DNA from: Candidatus Colivivens caballi
GTDB lineage: Bacteria > Bacteroidota > Bacteroidia > Bacteroidales > Bacteroidaceae
Assembly: GCA_018065565.1 (NCBI GenBank)
Contig: JAGHSZ010000020.1
Coordinates: forward strand, 20,729 to 84,728
Direction of reading: 5' to 3'
DNA: 64,000 nucleotides
Shown here: piece by piece, positions 44,087 to 52,709 of the stretch
Numbering within the stretch: position 1 is the stretch's first letter
Layout of the letters: each line of letters opens with the position of its first letter
The notes under the pieces: generated by a model
Databases searched by the model: none
What the model saw: only the letters and a program-made list of their open reading frames with translations
What the model was told of the DNA's origin: nothing
Made by a program: the position numbers and the translations under genes

Positions 44087-44373
44087 TATTTAATTCCTTT
44101 TCTTAGACTAATGATTGCTTTTTCCGGTTCTTTTATCAGCCAATCCATTGTAAGGATAGCCGCAGGATATGTCATATTGCGGTCATTCATCAACTTATAA
44201 ACAGAATATCCTGCATAAGCATAATCATGTAAATCTGTTGTTGAATTAAGCCAACTTTCAAAATAATCATTTAATGGCGAAGAAAGGGACATTGAGTCAG
44301 AAGCGACCAATTTTGCAGAACGAGCATCATATCCACGTTCTTTAAGTATAGTTGATATTTTATCTATGTCCAT
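44086..44373 (-). CDS. Small helical 95-residue protein of the seven-gene operon
   Basis: The protein starts MDIDKISTILKERGYDARSA, a UBA-like short helix pattern, and continues SLSSPLNDYFESWLN, HDYAYAGYSVYKLM and YPAAILTMDWLIKEPEKAI. An upstream ATG at 44382 is also possible and would overlap the zincin gene. The composition and conserved-looking Trp/Tyr pattern suggest a folded adaptor. The start is 1 base after the zincin stop. Family unknown. Confidence 0.7.
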   Translation of the reverse strand: MDIDKISTILKERGYDARSAKLVASDSMSLSSPLNDYFESWLNSTTDLHDYAYAGYSVYKLMNDRNMTYPAAILTMDWLIKEPEKAIISLRKGIK

Positions 44374-44374
44374 A

Positions 44375-45208
44375 TTAAGCATATTGTTTTTTGTCGAATT
44401 TATCCATAACATCAGCAGCAAAGTTTCTTGCATCTATCTCAATTGATTGTTGCTCATATAATCGTTGGCCGAGCAAAGTGCTTGTATCACCAAAATAGCC
44501 CCACTTACCCCCATCCATGGTCTCTGCCCAACTTTCGACTTCCGAATGTCTTGGGTGTATTTCGCATTGATTGACATTATAATCTTGATATGCATGCCTC
44601 CCTTCATGAATAATAGTATCAAGAGTTTCACGCAAGACTACAGGATCATTTGATTCGATCAATTCTGTATTAAGTCTGATAGTCTTTGTTTCAGGGCTAA
44701 ATCCACCCATCATACCGCCTATTTGCCCAAAACAAACTTGGATTGGTCCCATATCTTCACACAACACAGGACATGCTGGACGATGTTCTATTTCGGAAAT
44801 TTTGATTTCAAGTTCATTCAATGCTGTGACTCTCTCGTCAAAAGTCAATTGTTCCCAATTATCTATTTCAAACTCATGCGAACAAGCAAGAATATCAGAA
44901 ACTTGCTCTATTTGCTCACAGTCTTGAGGGGCAGCTTCTATTTTTTTGTATTCTTCAACAATTTCTGGCGAGAATATTTCGGAGATTATTTCATCAATTA
45001 CTTCTACTGCAACTATACCCAATTCTTCAAATCTATCTATGATTGAGGATAGGCAGGAGGTTCTGTCTGAAGCATTCATCTCACTCCAAACATCTGAAGG
45101 GACATCCAGTTCTTTCAGATATGAGTGTTGAGATTCTGATATTTCAAAAGACTTGCTAGAATTCTCAATGCCTTTTGTATTGTTGTTTATTCCTTCAAGA
45201 TCAAACAT
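44375..45208 (-). CDS. Putative zincin metalloprotease (HEGRH)
   Basis: The 277-residue protein has an acidic, mostly helical N-terminal half and a C-terminal zinc-binding motif HEGRHAYQDY at 201-210 (HExxH), with a preceding beta strand (TKTIRLN) and a downstream SIEIDARNFAADVM helix, whose E257/D259 are candidates for the third ligand. This arrangement is like zincin effectors found in polymorphic toxin and conflict systems. No signal peptide. It lies between the HerA-type ATPase and two small genes, with gaps of 3 and 1 bases. Protease activity is inferred. Confidence 0.72.
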   Translation of the reverse strand: MFDLEGINNNTKGIENSSKSFEISESQHSYLKELDVPSDVWSEMNASDRTSCLSSIIDRFEELGIVAVEVIDEIISEIFSPEIVEEYKKIEAAPQDCEQIEQVSDILACSHEFEIDNWEQLTFDERVTALNELEIKISEIEHRPACPVLCEDMGPIQVCFGQIGGMMGGFSPETKTIRLNTELIESNDPVVLRETLDTIIHEGRHAYQDYNVNQCEIHPRHSEVESWAETMDGGKWGYFGDTSTLLGQRLYEQQSIEIDARNFAADVMDKFDKKQYA

Positions 45209-45211
45209 AAC

Positions 45212-47950
45212 TTACTTGACTTTATTTACTTGTACCCAATGCTTGTCAGTGGACAATGATGTAGAAACAATGCACTGCCCAACTCTAAGTTTTGGAATAA
45301 TTAAACGTTGTTCTTTGTTTATACCCATTGATTCGGCTATTGCTTTGCAATCATCTTCAGAGACTAATCTATGAGTAATTTTTGTATTAGTGTTTTTAAT
45401 AGCGTCAGGTATTAATCTTGTTGGAACTTGATCAACCAAGAACATACCTTCACCATATGCTCGGATTTCAGACAACATATTACTAAACATCATAGCAGAT
45501 TTATACTGAGGAAGTTCTGGATTTTCGCATTTCATCATGACCCGATGTGCTTCTTCGATTACGGTCAGATGCTTACAAATATTGCCGTTAAAATCAATTT
45601 GACCAATCTCTGCTTGTGCAGTACGGAATTCATACAGAAGTTGCAGAATTAAAGCCATAAAGAAACTTTTGTCTACATCATCGCCTACATATGATAAATT
45701 GATAACGCAAGGCCTACCAAACAACTCATCCCAAGGTGTAGAATGAACCACATTAAGCATGTCACCTTTCCATCCCCTTTTTAAACTATCAATACGTGTA
45801 TTTAGACAGGCTTTCATATTTCGTTCTATTCGTTCTTCGTATTGTCTGTTCCCTATTACTCTGTCGACACTGGTACTCATACTGTTCAATGTAGGTGGAA
45901 GAGTATGACCATATCTAGGTTCTTGAGACAGCCAATCTGTGGACTTATTCTGATAAACAGTATATATTAAATCCTCCATCAAAACAGGGAGAATATCGTA
46001 CATTGGAAATGCTGCAGCAAAAGTTGATTTTAACCTATCGATATGGGTTAGCACATTAGGTTCTTGCTGACTATTCAGCCACACTATTTCAAACGGATTA
46101 ATGCGCAATGGTTTAGGAACAAAAGAGCCTCTGTACTTTTTGCAACCAGGAATATAAATGTCAATTCGTTCATTTGGAAACTTTTTATTGTGTTCAATTG
46201 CCCAATCAACATATTCAGTTTTGGCAGGTTCAATTATTAAGAACGGCATTTTATTCTTTACACTATTCAAAATAGCTTGAACGGTATTGGTCTTTCCTGT
46301 TCCATTTATTCCTGATAGCAAAGTGTGTTTAGAAAGAGAATCAATAGAAAGTTCATAATCAATACTTGTTGAAGATCCACCGTATAGTAATTTGCCGAAA
46401 TTGGCAATATTAGTGCCCTCCATTGTTGGCTTGTTGAGACTGAATTCTGGTGTGCTGTCAACAACGCTAATACCTGGGACAGAACGTAATGGAAAATTCA
46501 CCAAATAAGATAATTCCTTTGTTGTCAATACAGTTTTTAACTCTTTGTAGTTGTTGCCCAAAGGATGCTCAAAATTGTTTCCACCATTCGTTCGGATATA
46601 GATGTTTGGAGTCTGAAGTCTTGCGAATGAATCTTCAATGTGCAAATGTTCTGTTATATCGATTGTTCTGATTGGCTCAAAAACTGATTCTTGTCCGCTT
46701 AGAATTGAACGTAATTGCATTGTTCCAGATTTGGAGTCGGATTCTTTACTTGTTATAAGATAAGCACCAACTTTCCACATACCTACGGCCTTACCTGTTT
46801 CAATTCTCTTACTTTGATAGAATAGATGCTCACTAACGGCTTCAATATGTTTATTTACCACATTGTGGCTGATCGTCTGCGATTGACTCTCACTCATACC
46901 GTCAGTTACTGATCGGGACCCCCCAAAACTATCAGAATGAGATTCACCGACAGATTTATTACCCATCAAACCAATTAATGTACTACCTGCTGCAATCATT
47001 CCGTTTGCGCCTATGCTTGAGGCAATAGCTCCCATGGTTGCTGCAGCTGGAGGGAATGCTACGCTTGCAGCAACAGCTATTCCACCCACGGCAAGTCCCA
47101 AACCTGCACTTCCTTTTATTTTGTTCCAGGCACCTTCCCAGTCTTTACCACTTTTACTTGAATTCGTACCATCCGAATGGCTCCAATTGGAACCTTCAGT
47201 TATTGAACGAGATAGTCCTTCTGTTTTACCTTCGGAAATATTGAATGATTTTAACGATTCTGCTTGACCATTCATTTCCCTACACTGATATAACATTGAA
47301 TCAACCTCAGAGTTATCAATCGGATCGGCTACAACGAGATATGCAAAATTTTTACATCCATTCATTCCCGCCAAAAGCTGATCAATAGTGGCTGGATATA
47401 TCGTTTTGTACTGGCTTTCCATTGAAGGTATACCTGTAATTGCAGAAACATTGTCGGTCTTTCCAGAAACATAACTTTGGCTTGCATAATTTCTCAATCG
47501 GTTTTGCTCCTGATCAGTAATTACATCGCATTTCAATCCAGGCCATTGACCTTTCATAAAATCACTTAAATGCTTAGCAAACCGTTTGTCTATTGTGCTA
47601 TTCAACGGTCGAACCCCAATATACATTTTATTGGATATTCCGTCATTTGTGACCAAAAACAACAATTGGGCAGATTGAGGCAAGAAGCAAGAATACAGTA
47701 TTTTCTGCATTGCAGTAAAACAAAATTCTGCATCGTCTTTCAATGGTTTGCCGACTTGGGTAATGCCAATCCATGAAACTGGAGATTTTGGAGTTCCTTT
47801 TACTTCAGCTAATTGAAACAAAGGATTTACCTCTGAATCACCTATTCCTTCAAGATATTTTCGTTCCATGCAGAACGACAATGTTTGTGACATTGCCGTT
47901 GCTGCATACATCTTGAGGGCACTTTCACTTTGTTTTGTGATATTATTCAT
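45212..47950 (-). CDS. HerA/VirB4-type P-loop ATPase with membrane segment
   Basis: The 912-residue protein has an unfamiliar N-terminal domain (1-240), a Ser/Gly-rich stretch, a glycine-zipper hydrophobic region (about 278-330, GLGLAVGGIAVAASVAFPPAAA), and a C-terminal HerA/FtsK-like motor: Walker A GINGTGKTN at 547-555, Walker B LTVIEEAHRVMM at about 795, and DQVPTRLIPDAIKNTNTKI. Such motors pump DNA or protein. The longer frame starts with TTG at 47959; ATG 47950 is preferred and lies 1 base after the Hsp70-like stop. Function is probably coupled to the Hsp70-like partner. Confidence 0.85.
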   Translation of the reverse strand: MNNITKQSESALKMYAATAMSQTLSFCMERKYLEGIGDSEVNPLFQLAEVKGTPKSPVSWIGITQVGKPLKDDAEFCFTAMQKILYSCFLPQSAQLLFLVTNDGISNKMYIGVRPLNSTIDKRFAKHLSDFMKGQWPGLKCDVITDQEQNRLRNYASQSYVSGKTDNVSAITGIPSMESQYKTIYPATIDQLLAGMNGCKNFAYLVVADPIDNSEVDSMLYQCREMNGQAESLKSFNISEGKTEGLSRSITEGSNWSHSDGTNSSKSGKDWEGAWNKIKGSAGLGLAVGGIAVAASVAFPPAAATMGAIASSIGANGMIAAGSTLIGLMGNKSVGESHSDSFGGSRSVTDGMSESQSQTISHNVVNKHIEAVSEHLFYQSKRIETGKAVGMWKVGAYLITSKESDSKSGTMQLRSILSGQESVFEPIRTIDITEHLHIEDSFARLQTPNIYIRTNGGNNFEHPLGNNYKELKTVLTTKELSYLVNFPLRSVPGISVVDSTPEFSLNKPTMEGTNIANFGKLLYGGSSTSIDYELSIDSLSKHTLLSGINGTGKTNTVQAILNSVKNKMPFLIIEPAKTEYVDWAIEHNKKFPNERIDIYIPGCKKYRGSFVPKPLRINPFEIVWLNSQQEPNVLTHIDRLKSTFAAAFPMYDILPVLMEDLIYTVYQNKSTDWLSQEPRYGHTLPPTLNSMSTSVDRVIGNRQYEERIERNMKACLNTRIDSLKRGWKGDMLNVVHSTPWDELFGRPCVINLSYVGDDVDKSFFMALILQLLYEFRTAQAEIGQIDFNGNICKHLTVIEEAHRVMMKCENPELPQYKSAMMFSNMLSEIRAYGEGMFLVDQVPTRLIPDAIKNTNTKITHRLVSEDDCKAIAESMGINKEQRLIIPKLRVGQCIVSTSLSTDKHWVQVNKVK

Positions 47951-47951
47951 A

Positions 47952-49892
47952 CTAATCAAGCATTAAGCGGGTTTGACGAAGGCAATCTTCTGCATATTTG
48001 CGAAGGACGGCCTTGCATTGAGAATTAACTTTCTGTTTGATACTAGAATCAGCAAGAACATTTAGTATGGCATTATGCACCTTCCCACTAATATCGTCCC
48101 AATTATTGCTAAACTCGTTATAAACTTTAAGACGTTCTTCTGCATTGAGATCTTTGTATCTGGCTTTCTCCCTCTTTTCTTCTTCTGTTTCGTTTTCTCC
48201 GAAAATAGTATTCCATAGGAAAGTGCCTATGCCTGCAATCCAACCGATAGGTCCTGTAAAAATGAAGGCTGCAACAGCTCCGATGGCGGCACCTGTAATA
48301 ACATTTGTCCACCCATCAGCACTTTCTGTAAATGTATTAGCAAGTGATTGTATTTGGTCTGAAATTATGTCCAAATTAAACTCTGGCAGCTCAATTTCTT
48401 TGGCAGATAGTTTTCCCATCGTTATGTCAGACTTGGAATAATTAGCCATTTTCTTGCTCATCTGCTCACGGATTTCGGTTGTAGCTTCATCAAAAGCATG
48501 TTCCATACATTCTTTTGCCCATGCACCGATATTGCCAATATCTTCTTTAATATAACCTTCAATTGATGTTTGCAAAACTGCTAAGCATAAATCTTCATTA
48601 GAATCTTTGAAGCTAATTACTGGACCAGCAATACTATTTGTTATCTCTGATTCTAATTTTTCTCCCAATAAATTCGCAAAGTTATCATAGACATCGATGT
48701 CAGCCATGATTTTCTTAATCTGAGATTTAATATTACCTGCACCTCCTGAGCGGATATCACTTCTTGCAGCTTCTGCTACACCCTGCGAGATGGTCAAAGA
48801 TGGATTTTGGTCGCGGAATACATAATCAACACCCCATAATTCCTTGACCATATCTTGTAAGAAATCCATACGGGAAGCCCCTCCTGTAAAAAATGCAGCA
48901 TGTATTGGCTTGCCGTTTATATGGTTTTCTTTGTAGTCTTGCATTGCACATCTAATTTTGCCAACATATCCTTTTGAAGAAAGCAAATTATCTAACTCGC
49001 CTGGTCCATAGACACAACGAATTATGTCCATGTCTTCATCATTAACCAATTGGTAAAAGTCTACAGTCTTGCGTAATTTATGTTCTGCTTTTCTGTAATA
49101 CTCTTCTTTTCCTTTTCTCATTTCAAAGAGCAACCGATCTGTTGCCTTCGGATATTTATGTTCAAAATCATTAACTACGTCATTTTCTTCTCGCAATTGT
49201 TCATACATAATCTTTTCTACCATAGATGCTCCACAATTATAACCGAAGTCGATAGGCTTTTGATTATCGCGGATTACATCTGTACTGATATAAGTAAAAT
49301 CCAAGGTACTGGAACCCATGTCAAATACAATAGCTCCTTGGTCAACATATTGAGGCAATCCAGAATCGGCACTGCTTTGAGCTTTTATGAAAGCAGCACG
49401 TGATTCCCACGTCACTCCACCGATAGGAATTCCGGCATTTGCGGCCATTTGGCCATATAACTCTTGAGTAGCTTTATCCCAACCAGAAGGCGTTGCTATG
49501 TATACAATATGATTTGTATCTGTGAGTATCGCTCCCATACGCTCACGTATTAATTCATATACAGCCTTCATGAATTTAATCATTAGTTGTTCTGATTTGC
49601 CGTCTATACTTATTGGCTGTTGCTTGAAGCATACATGAAGTTCTGCATTAGGGTATTCAAACGCATCTGAGCCGATATGAACATCTCCATTGTTTTCTAT
49701 TGCAATAGCTGATGGTATTACATAAGTTTTGTCTTGAGGCAGGTCTATATCCTTTACTGGTTCCAAAGTCCCCATTTCTTGATCCCATCCGATTTCTGCA
49801 TATGCTGCAGAAGTTTCTCCATGACCTAAATCTATGCCTACTACATATTTGTGCTTTGATTTGTCTTGACTGACAATCCAATTGTTATTCAT
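47952..49892 (-). CDS. Hsp70-like ATPase with C-terminal membrane segment
   Basis: The 646-residue protein shows the actin/Hsp70 nucleotide-binding motifs: phosphate-1 VVGIDLGHGETSAAYAE near 18, phosphate-2 IVFDMGSSTLDFTYI near 190, and adenosine motif FFTGGASRMDF near 345. It lacks a canonical DnaK substrate-binding domain; instead a helical region is followed near 545-585 by a Gly/Ala hydrophobic hairpin (VITGAAIGAVAAFIFTG, GWIAGIGTFLW) and a charged helical tail. This is not DnaK but a diverged paralogue that probably acts at a membrane. It lies between the GrpE-like and HerA-like genes. Confidence 0.87.
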   Translation of the reverse strand: MNNNWIVSQDKSKHKYVVGIDLGHGETSAAYAEIGWDQEMGTLEPVKDIDLPQDKTYVIPSAIAIENNGDVHIGSDAFEYPNAELHVCFKQQPISIDGKSEQLMIKFMKAVYELIRERMGAILTDTNHIVYIATPSGWDKATQELYGQMAANAGIPIGGVTWESRAAFIKAQSSADSGLPQYVDQGAIVFDMGSSTLDFTYISTDVIRDNQKPIDFGYNCGASMVEKIMYEQLREENDVVNDFEHKYPKATDRLLFEMRKGKEEYYRKAEHKLRKTVDFYQLVNDEDMDIIRCVYGPGELDNLLSSKGYVGKIRCAMQDYKENHINGKPIHAAFFTGGASRMDFLQDMVKELWGVDYVFRDQNPSLTISQGVAEAARSDIRSGGAGNIKSQIKKIMADIDVYDNFANLLGEKLESEITNSIAGPVISFKDSNEDLCLAVLQTSIEGYIKEDIGNIGAWAKECMEHAFDEATTEIREQMSKKMANYSKSDITMGKLSAKEIELPEFNLDIISDQIQSLANTFTESADGWTNVITGAAIGAVAAFIFTGPIGWIAGIGTFLWNTIFGENETEEEKREKARYKDLNAEERLKVYNEFSNNWDDISGKVHNAILNVLADSSIKQKVNSQCKAVLRKYAEDCLRQTRLMLD

Positions 49893-49906
49893 ATTATTGT
49901 CTTTTA

Positions 49907-50878
49907 TTATTTAGTGAATACTTTTCCCTTAATTATGACTCTGCTATCCTTTACGACAGCAGGCAATACCATCGTATCTTCTTGCACAGTATCTGACTGT
50001 TGTAAATTGAACATATCCTTATTGTTTCCGTCATAGCTTACGAAGAACATATTGTAGTTCTCAAAACATTCAGAAAGTAGCAGAATCCTTTGGTCAATAC
50101 GTTTTGACCGCAATTCGGTCTCAGAACTCATTAGATATGCCCCCATTAATGACTGTACATTCTCAACTAATTCTTGATAGTCACTTTCCAAAGTAGGTTT
50201 TTCTATTGATTCGTATTTATTTACAATTCGGTTGACTTGAGATCTGAATGTAGCAATTAAGGCATCAATTGATTGACAAATGTTAGACATAACACTTGTA
50301 AATGTTTCTACATTGATTGGCTGCTCATAAATATCCACTTTGTCCGTATTCTCAGGGAATGATGTTTCTTCTCCGTTTGAGTGTTCTTGTTTCTTGCATA
50401 TAATACTCTGTATTTGTTTATTATAATACAATGTAACAGCAGAACCAGCAATAGCTCCGATAACTGCGCCCCAGCTCCCGAATAATAGTGCACCTGTTGC
50501 GCTACCAATTCCAGCGCCTCCAATTGCAATAGGAAATTGAGATTTTTTAATGCATGAGTCTAATTTATTATTTTCCGTAGATTTAAATTCGTGAGGTTTT
50601 GACATTGGTGGTATTTCTGCATCTGCAATTTTAGAAGTTAATTCAACAGTCATTGAACATTGGGCATTAATAATATTAATTGCAGCTTGAAGAATATAAT
50701 CTTCAGATTGAGTAAGATGCTGTCTATATTCCCCGTTTTCATTGAAAATATCAGTAAAGAAATCCTCCACGATAGATTCAACGGCTTTTACATCTTTGGG
50801 CAAACTAAGCCCTTGCAATTTTCCTTCTAATTTTTCTTTGTTCTCTGAAAACAATGAAAATAATGGTTTTTCGTTCAT
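49907..50878 (-). CDS. Glycine-zipper membrane protein, possibly GrpE-like
   Basis: The 323-residue protein is the first gene of the operon. A helical N-terminal region precedes a Gly-rich hydrophobic segment at about 113-150 (IAIGGAGIGSATGALLFGSWG), then a charged linker and a long helical part. The end (QEDTMVLPAVVKDSRVIIKG) resembles the beta-rich head of GrpE nucleotide-exchange factors, which would suit the adjacent Hsp70-like protein, but similarity is weak. A poor -7 box (TACCTTTT, 50913-50920) lies upstream; an alternative promoter is at 51258-51265. Confidence 0.65.
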   Translation of the reverse strand: MNEKPLFSLFSENKEKLEGKLQGLSLPKDVKAVESIVEDFFTDIFNENGEYRQHLTQSEDYILQAAINIINAQCSMTVELTSKIADAEIPPMSKPHEFKSTENNKLDSCIKKSQFPIAIGGAGIGSATGALLFGSWGAVIGAIAGSAVTLYYNKQIQSIICKKQEHSNGEETSFPENTDKVDIYEQPINVETFTSVMSNICQSIDALIATFRSQVNRIVNKYESIEKPTLESDYQELVENVQSLMGAYLMSSETELRSKRIDQRILLLSECFENYNMFFVSYDGNNKDMFNLQQSDTVQEDTMVLPAVVKDSRVIIKGKVFTK

Positions 50879-51026
50879 AATAGAATATGGAATTATTAGT
50901 TATTAAGTAATGAAAAGGTATTGAATAATATAGAAACGACCTCCTAGGTATTGTCATGATGTCGTCATAGGCATTTTGCAACTCCTTATAAGCCCCCGAA
51001 TTCAGTATTAAGAATTAGACATTAAG

Positions 51027-51265
51027 AAAGCGTGGGAACTTATCTGCTCATCGAAAATCTGGCTCTGGAAAACCTTGAAGAAATGAACAATTAATACACC
51101 CACGCTGCTTGTATACATTGGCAGCGTGAGCATACCTAACGAATACAACAACATAAGCGTCCTTAACTATATCTTTCTTCAGATTGAATTTTCCAGATTC
51201 GATTTTCAAGATAAAGCAAATACGCCTCCATCCTCCGATTTCTCCCGAAGGACACCGCAAATATA
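51027..51265 (-). ncRNA. Candidate structured leader or small RNA upstream of the seven-gene operon
   Basis: On the minus strand a consensus -7 box (TATATTTG, 51258-51265) faces the operon. The segment at 51099-51108 can pair with 51121-51128 (8 bp, 12-base loop) or with 51029-51036 (8 bp, followed by TTTCTT), but not with both. That is a terminator/antiterminator-like arrangement. No protein-coding frame here is convincing. It could be a cis leader reaching the start at 50878 or an independent sRNA. Confidence 0.4.
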
Positions 51266-51470
51266 AAGATAATTTGCGATACGACAATACTATTTGGCAG
51301 AAATATTTTAAAAAACACATTAAATACTCTTATTAGATGACCTTTCAGCTGTTTCTTTGTTAATAATCTTGCTTACTCGGTCAAGTTGTCAATATACTTT
51401 TAAGTACAGTCTTGGTCCGTTTCTAGAATATGTATTACCTTTACAACGAATTAACTCAAAAGTTAAGACG

Positions 51471-51617
51471 ATGGAGCAGCAATAAAGTATCGAATTGGTC
51501 GAGGAATATGAAAAGATTAATATCCATAGTATTCATCTCAAAGAGGAGAAATTGACGGAATTGTAGCGATTCTTCGAAAAATTACCTATGGGTTGTAAAT
51601 ATATTTTCCCGAAATGA
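51471..51617 (+). pseudogene. Decayed small gene coupled to the XRE regulator
   Basis: From the ATG at 51471 the frame reads MEQQ, TAA, SIELVEEYEKINIHSIHLKE, EKLTEL, TAG, RFFEKLPMGCKYIFPK and a TGA. Both internal stops look like Gln codons changed by one C-to-T transition (CAA to TAA, CAG to TAG). The final TGA overlaps the ATG of the next gene (ATGA). This looks like the toxin-like or partner half of a two-gene unit that decayed. Confidence 0.7.
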
Positions 51618-51886
51618 AAAGAAGTAGTATATTGGAAAACAGGCGTAATAGTGTGAACCCGTATGTTCGTGAACAGGTCAATCTGTCATTCCAAATTGTT
51701 GATAGGATTCACGAGATTCTCAAGAGCAAAGGGCTTAATCAAAAAGATCTTGCCAATATGCTGGGCAAGTCAGAAGCTGAAATCAGCAAAAGGATGAGAG
51801 GTACACACAACTTTACGATAGATACTTTGGTGAAGATTGAGGCCGCTCATGATGCTCCCATTGTAGAAGTATGTTACGAGAAGTAA
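51614..51886 (+). CDS. XRE-family HTH protein (antitoxin-like)
   Basis: The 90-residue protein has a clear helix-turn-helix (RIHEILKSKGLNQKDLANML, GKSEAEISKRMRGTHNFTIDT). The N-terminal 25 residues (MKRSSILENRRNSVNPYVRE) may contact a partner. The size and coupling to the upstream decayed frame suggest a HigA-type antitoxin or small repressor. No intact toxin gene is seen near it. A near-consensus -7 box (TACCTTTA) lies at about 51436. Confidence 0.8.
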   Translation: MKRSSILENRRNSVNPYVREQVNLSFQIVDRIHEILKSKGLNQKDLANMLGKSEAEISKRMRGTHNFTIDTLVKIEAAHDAPIVEVCYEK

Positions 51887-51916
51887 CTGTGTGATGCAGA
51901 AAGAATCGTAGTCGAT

Positions 51917-52194
51917 GCTTTAACGAGCGCTCATAAATGGTCTAACGAATGCTCGTAAATGCTCTAACGAGCGCTCGACAATATATAAAAGGTGTACACC
52001 TTTTTGAAATAAAGTGTACACCTTTTCTCCGTTTGCTGTACACCTTTTTTCGGTAAGGTGTACACCTTTTTGAATCCATATGTACACCATTCAGAAAACT
52101 GCTGTACGCCTTTTCTGGTTTTAGTGTACATCTTTTAGTATTATTGACCGCACAATTGGCAATTATTCACCGTATGTTTGGCAATTATTCAATG
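51917..52194. repeat. 22-bp-period composite repeat array B
   Basis: Three blocks keep one 22-base step. Block 1 has three TAACGAGCGCTC-type units. Block 2 has seven (G/C/A)TGTACAC-like cores at 51992, 52014, 52036, 52058, 52080, 52102 and 52124. Block 3 has two TTGGCAATTATTCA units. The first four cores of block 2 and part of their flanks match array A at 25.65 kb, including CGTTTGCTGTACACC. The array lies between the XRE gene and the acidic protein gene and contains no gene. Confidence 0.92.
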
Positions 52195-52256
52195 TATGTT
52201 TAGATTTTGTTTGCCGCTTCACAACTACACCATCCGGCAAGCAGATGCCAGTTTGC

Positions 52257-52709
52257 TTAATCTTCCTTCATGAGGTCGAGAAGGAATTCGTCGAGTTCCT
52301 TGTCGAGTCCTTTCAGTAGGTCGGTGGTCAGGATAATGTTGTCGTCATCGACAAAGTGAAGTTCCTCAATTGTCTCGTGGTTCTCGTCTTCAAAGACGAA
52401 GGTGAATGGCTTGGACAGTGGGATGTTGACAAACGCCTTTTCTGCATCAACTTGGCGTAGCATGTCCTTGAGTGGACTGACGACAAGGCATTGAATCTCT
52501 TCTCCGTCGGCATCAATCCATTCCTCAATGGCAACACGGGTTATTTCGACATCTTCATCATCGGAGAAAATCAATGTGCCTGTATCAGCGTCAAACTGTA
52601 TGTGTATGTCAGTGATTACCTGAAAGTCTTCTTCACTTCCGAACTTGTTCACCGATTCGATGATAGCGCTTCTTAATGACGCTTGCGCTTCGCTGCTGAT
52701 GTTGTTCAT
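52257..52709 (-). CDS. Acidic hypothetical protein
   Basis: The 150-residue cytoplasmic protein is very acidic (SDDEDVEITRVAIEEWIDADG, FVDDDNIILTTDLLKGLDKEL). I recall similar Bacteroidales proteins of this size but no function. A -7 box (TATCTTTG, 52986-52993) lies about 280 bases upstream, implying a long leader. It is outside the AT-rich accessory block in base composition. Confidence 0.75.
   Translation of the reverse strand: MNNISSEAQASLRSAIIESVNKFGSEEDFQVITDIHIQFDADTGTLIFSDDEDVEITRVAIEEWIDADGEEIQCLVVSPLKDMLRQVDAEKAFVNIPLSKPFTFVFEDENHETIEELHFVDDDNIILTTDLLKGLDKELDEFLLDLMKED

Noticed and set aside
51048..51320. 90-codon minus frame
   Set aside because: It overlaps the hairpin-rich candidate RNA; composition is not protein-like and it has no plausible start signal.
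25561..52194. CRISPR arrays at the 22-bp repeats
   Set aside because: The total step is only 22 bases, the conserved part is about 11-13 bases, and no cas genes are present; CRISPR units are 50-75 bases.
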